A stretch of 64,000 bases of DNA from Sympetrum striolatum (Eukaryota; Arthropoda; Insecta; Odonata; Libellulidae), in contig OX388350.1 of assembly GCA_947579665.1 (NCBI GenBank), positions 87,625,152 through 87,689,151 on the forward strand, written 5' to 3'. Shown piece after piece: positions 62,601 through 64,000 of the stretch. Made by a program: the position numbers and the translations under genes. How positions within the stretch are numbered: the stretch's first letter is position 1; the number at the start of each line of letters is the position of its first letter. Under the pieces are notes generated by a model. The model had not been told where the DNA came from. It was given only the letters and a program-made list of their open reading frames with translations, and did no database searches.

Positions 62601-62731
62601 ATATATATGGATACATGAATGAATCCGGAGAAGCATCTATATATAACAGATATAGATGCTTCTCCGGATTCATTCATGTATCCATATCTATTATATATAG
62701 ACGTTTCTCCGGATATACCTATATATATATA
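62601..62731. repeat. Linker with perfect 37-bp inverted repeat plus a third module
   Basis: Arms 62605-62641 and 62651-62687 are perfectly complementary with a 9-base centre; each contains GAATGAATCCGGAGAAGC or its complement. A third module (GACGTTTCTCCGGATATACC) follows before copy 17. Confidence 0.88.
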
Positions 62732-63810
62732 GGGGATCAAAATTCTAACCATGTTCCACAAGTGTCACCGACTGAAATTTTTACGACGTTATGGCCATGA
62801 CGTGTAACCTCAAGGAAAAAGCCGACTTTGAACCTCGGTGTCATGGGTTCGATTCCAGAAGCCTCCAAAGTCGCGATTTTCCCTATAAGATTACATGGCG
62901 GGGATTTTCGAAAATTTTTTTGAGGCACTTCCCGGAAAAGGAGAGAGTTGAAATTCGAGGGATCGTTAGATGCCGTGCATATCTAAAGGAAACCATAAAG
63001 ACATCTACGAATATTATCCTTGGTTCGATGCTTGGTCGGGGCAAAAATCGGCCGTTTAAAATACATTGTTGCGATTTTGAAGATTTTGTTTGGACCCTTT
63101 TCCGATGGCATGGAAATATGAAATTCGGTATGAGATTAGATACCATAAAAATATATCATAATCGAATTTTTTATATTCGCTGATGGTCCTTGGTTCGATC
63201 CCAGAGGGACATTTAAATTCCTCAATGCATTTCTTACGGATATAACGGACACAAATTTTAGGTACTTCCCGGCATGCTATCGACTTCAAACTTTGCATGA
63301 TAGAGGGGCAAGACTTAACAAATCAAACTATGCATTCACAGCTATCAATGTGTCCTGGGTTCGACACCAGGTGTCTTTGCAATCAGCAGTTGATCCGATT
63401 TTTATAAATTATTTTGAAACCTTTCCCAATAATATAGAAACTTGAAATTTGACATATAGATTGAGATGATTAATACCTTTCAGAAACATATTTTTAATTT
63501 CCAAGATCGTCCTTGGTTCGAGTCCCGAGAGCCATTTACATTCGTGAACATTAGAGCGTCTTTTGAGGCAGTTGTTGCCAATATTTCTGCTTGAATTTTC
63601 ACACATAGTTAGAGATGGTGATCTTTTATTGTGTTTCATTGTAGTTTTACCAGTAAGACCCAGGTTCGATGCCAGACGATGAAATTTCAGCAAATTTAAG
63701 AAAAAATTAAATCCTTTTTTTTTTCTTATGAGGACCGTCCCGATGTGATGCCGATATAAAATTAGTATTGCCGATCTGCTTGCAGTATGCAAGCAACATT
63801 TTACTCGTAT
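62732..63810 (+). repeat. Array copy 17, forward, left end type A
   Basis: TTCG(A) motifs start at 62848, 63024, 63194, 63360, 63517 and 63665 (spacing 176, 170, 166, 157, 148), almost the same as in copy 1 although the two copies have different left ends and second blocks. Confidence 0.88.
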
Positions 63811-63886
63811 ATATATATCTATTATATATAGATGCTTCTCCGGATTCATTCATATATCATATATTCATATATATATATATATAGAG

Positions 63887-64000
63887 AGGATACAAAGTCA
63901 CAGGCTAAACCACTAGCGTCAATGGCTTGAAATTTTTACGACATATTGGCCATAACGTATAACCTACAGAAAAATTGCGATTTTGAAGCTCAGTGTCATG
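63887..64000 (+). repeat. Array copy 18, forward, cut by the window edge
   Basis: Left end type B' as in copies 12, 13 and 16. Only the first part of block 1 is present; the window ends just before its first TTCGA motif. Confidence 0.85.

Larger units (their letters stand above)
43690..64000. repeat. 20-kb array of 18 copies of a 1.08-kb hexameric repeat with T-arm-like motifs
   Basis: The unit (forward orientation) starts after (TA)n with GGGGATCAAAATTCTAACC or AGGATACAAATTCACAGG. It contains six blocks of about 150-175 bp, each with a TTCGA motif inside a short hairpin context, and ends in a GCTTGCA-x-TGCAAGC hairpin followed by ACATTTTACTCGTA. Full copies are about 1,070-1,085 bp; copy 13 is 1.55 kb. 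Orientation along the window: F, RRR, FFF, RRR, then eight F. Copies are separated by TA runs and short linker modules with TCCGGAGAAGC. No copy has a coding frame that makes sense: the open frames are fragments shared because the repeats are similar. The array continues past the right edge. Confidence 0.9.

Noticed and set aside
46768..63183. Recurrent open frames of 60-130 codons in the array, several near-identical (e.g. around 50742-51032, 55335-55625, 62791-63183)
   Set aside because: They recur because the DNA repeats. They exist in overlapping frames on both strands, end at random points within the unit, contain the translated TTCGA motif as IEP or SNP, and match no protein family.
43914..63670. 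True tRNA genes at the TTCGA motifs
   Set aside because: Only the T-arm-like part is present; no acceptor stem, D-arm or anticodon arm can be placed around it.
43690..64000. CRISPR-like or prokaryotic integron-like array
   Set aside because: Regular spacing and hairpins recall attC sites or repeats, but the units are 1 kb, in both orientations, in a spliced animal genome, without cas or integrase genes.

Overview
The window is nuclear DNA of an insect. It is AT-rich, its genes are spliced with GT/AG introns of several hundred bases to almost 6 kb, and it carries transposon remnants of arthropod type (BEL/Pao, RTE-like, Tigger/pogo, a TTAA-flanked DNA transposon and several MITEs). An intronless painless/pyrexia-type TRPA channel points to insects in particular. 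Nothing in it is bacterial or viral in organisation.

Layout. (1) 1-1.4 kb: a decayed BEL/Pao gag fragment between two diverged direct repeats. (2) 2.18-15.2 kb, + strand: the 3' half of an Elk-type voltage-gated K+ channel gene. Nine exons run from the end of S6 through the C-linker and cyclic-nucleotide-binding homology domain to a very long Ser/Thr/Pro-rich tail; the 5' half (PAS, S1-S5, pore) lies left of the window. Its introns hold a SINE-like insertion, an antisense non-LTR retrotransposon fragment, a MITE and a near-perfect 31-bp hairpin. (3) 15.2-19.8 kb: no gene recognised. (4) 19.83-21.95 kb, - strand: a single-ORF TRPA channel of 706 aa. (5) 23.84-33.83 kb, + strand, divergent from the TRPA gene: a complete six-exon Cab45/SDF4-type secretory-pathway EF-hand protein of 367 aa ending in HDEF; its introns contain three terminal-inverted-repeat elements. 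(6) 33.8-41.4 kb: non-coding, with a MITE and palindromes. (7) 41.43-43.01 kb: a TTAA-flanked element with an N-terminal transposase-domain ORF. (8) 43.38-43.69 kb: an RTE-like retrotransposon fragment.

(9) 43.69 kb to the right edge: the most unusual part, a 20-kb array of 18 copies (the last cut by the window) of a non-coding unit of about 1.08 kb. Each full unit appears to be built of six related blocks, each carrying a GGTTCGA motif that resembles a tRNA T-arm or pol III B box. In copies 1 and 17 the motif spacing is nearly identical (176, 169/170, 166, 157, 148 bp). Units end in a 7-bp-stem hairpin near the terminus, are separated by (TA)n and a short partly palindromic linker module, and change orientation in blocks (one F, three R, three F, three R, eight F). 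I do not recognise the family. The closest architectural analogy I know is the Helentron-associated or pearl-like class of non-autonomous elements (core tandem repeats, terminal hairpin, adjoining microsatellite), but that is inference.

The three host genes show no evident functional link. Elk and TRPA are both neuronal-type cation channels, while Cab45 acts in the Golgi and secretory pathway; their adjacency is probably incidental. Coordinates of exons and repeat units were read by eye from splice signals and alignment, without computation.
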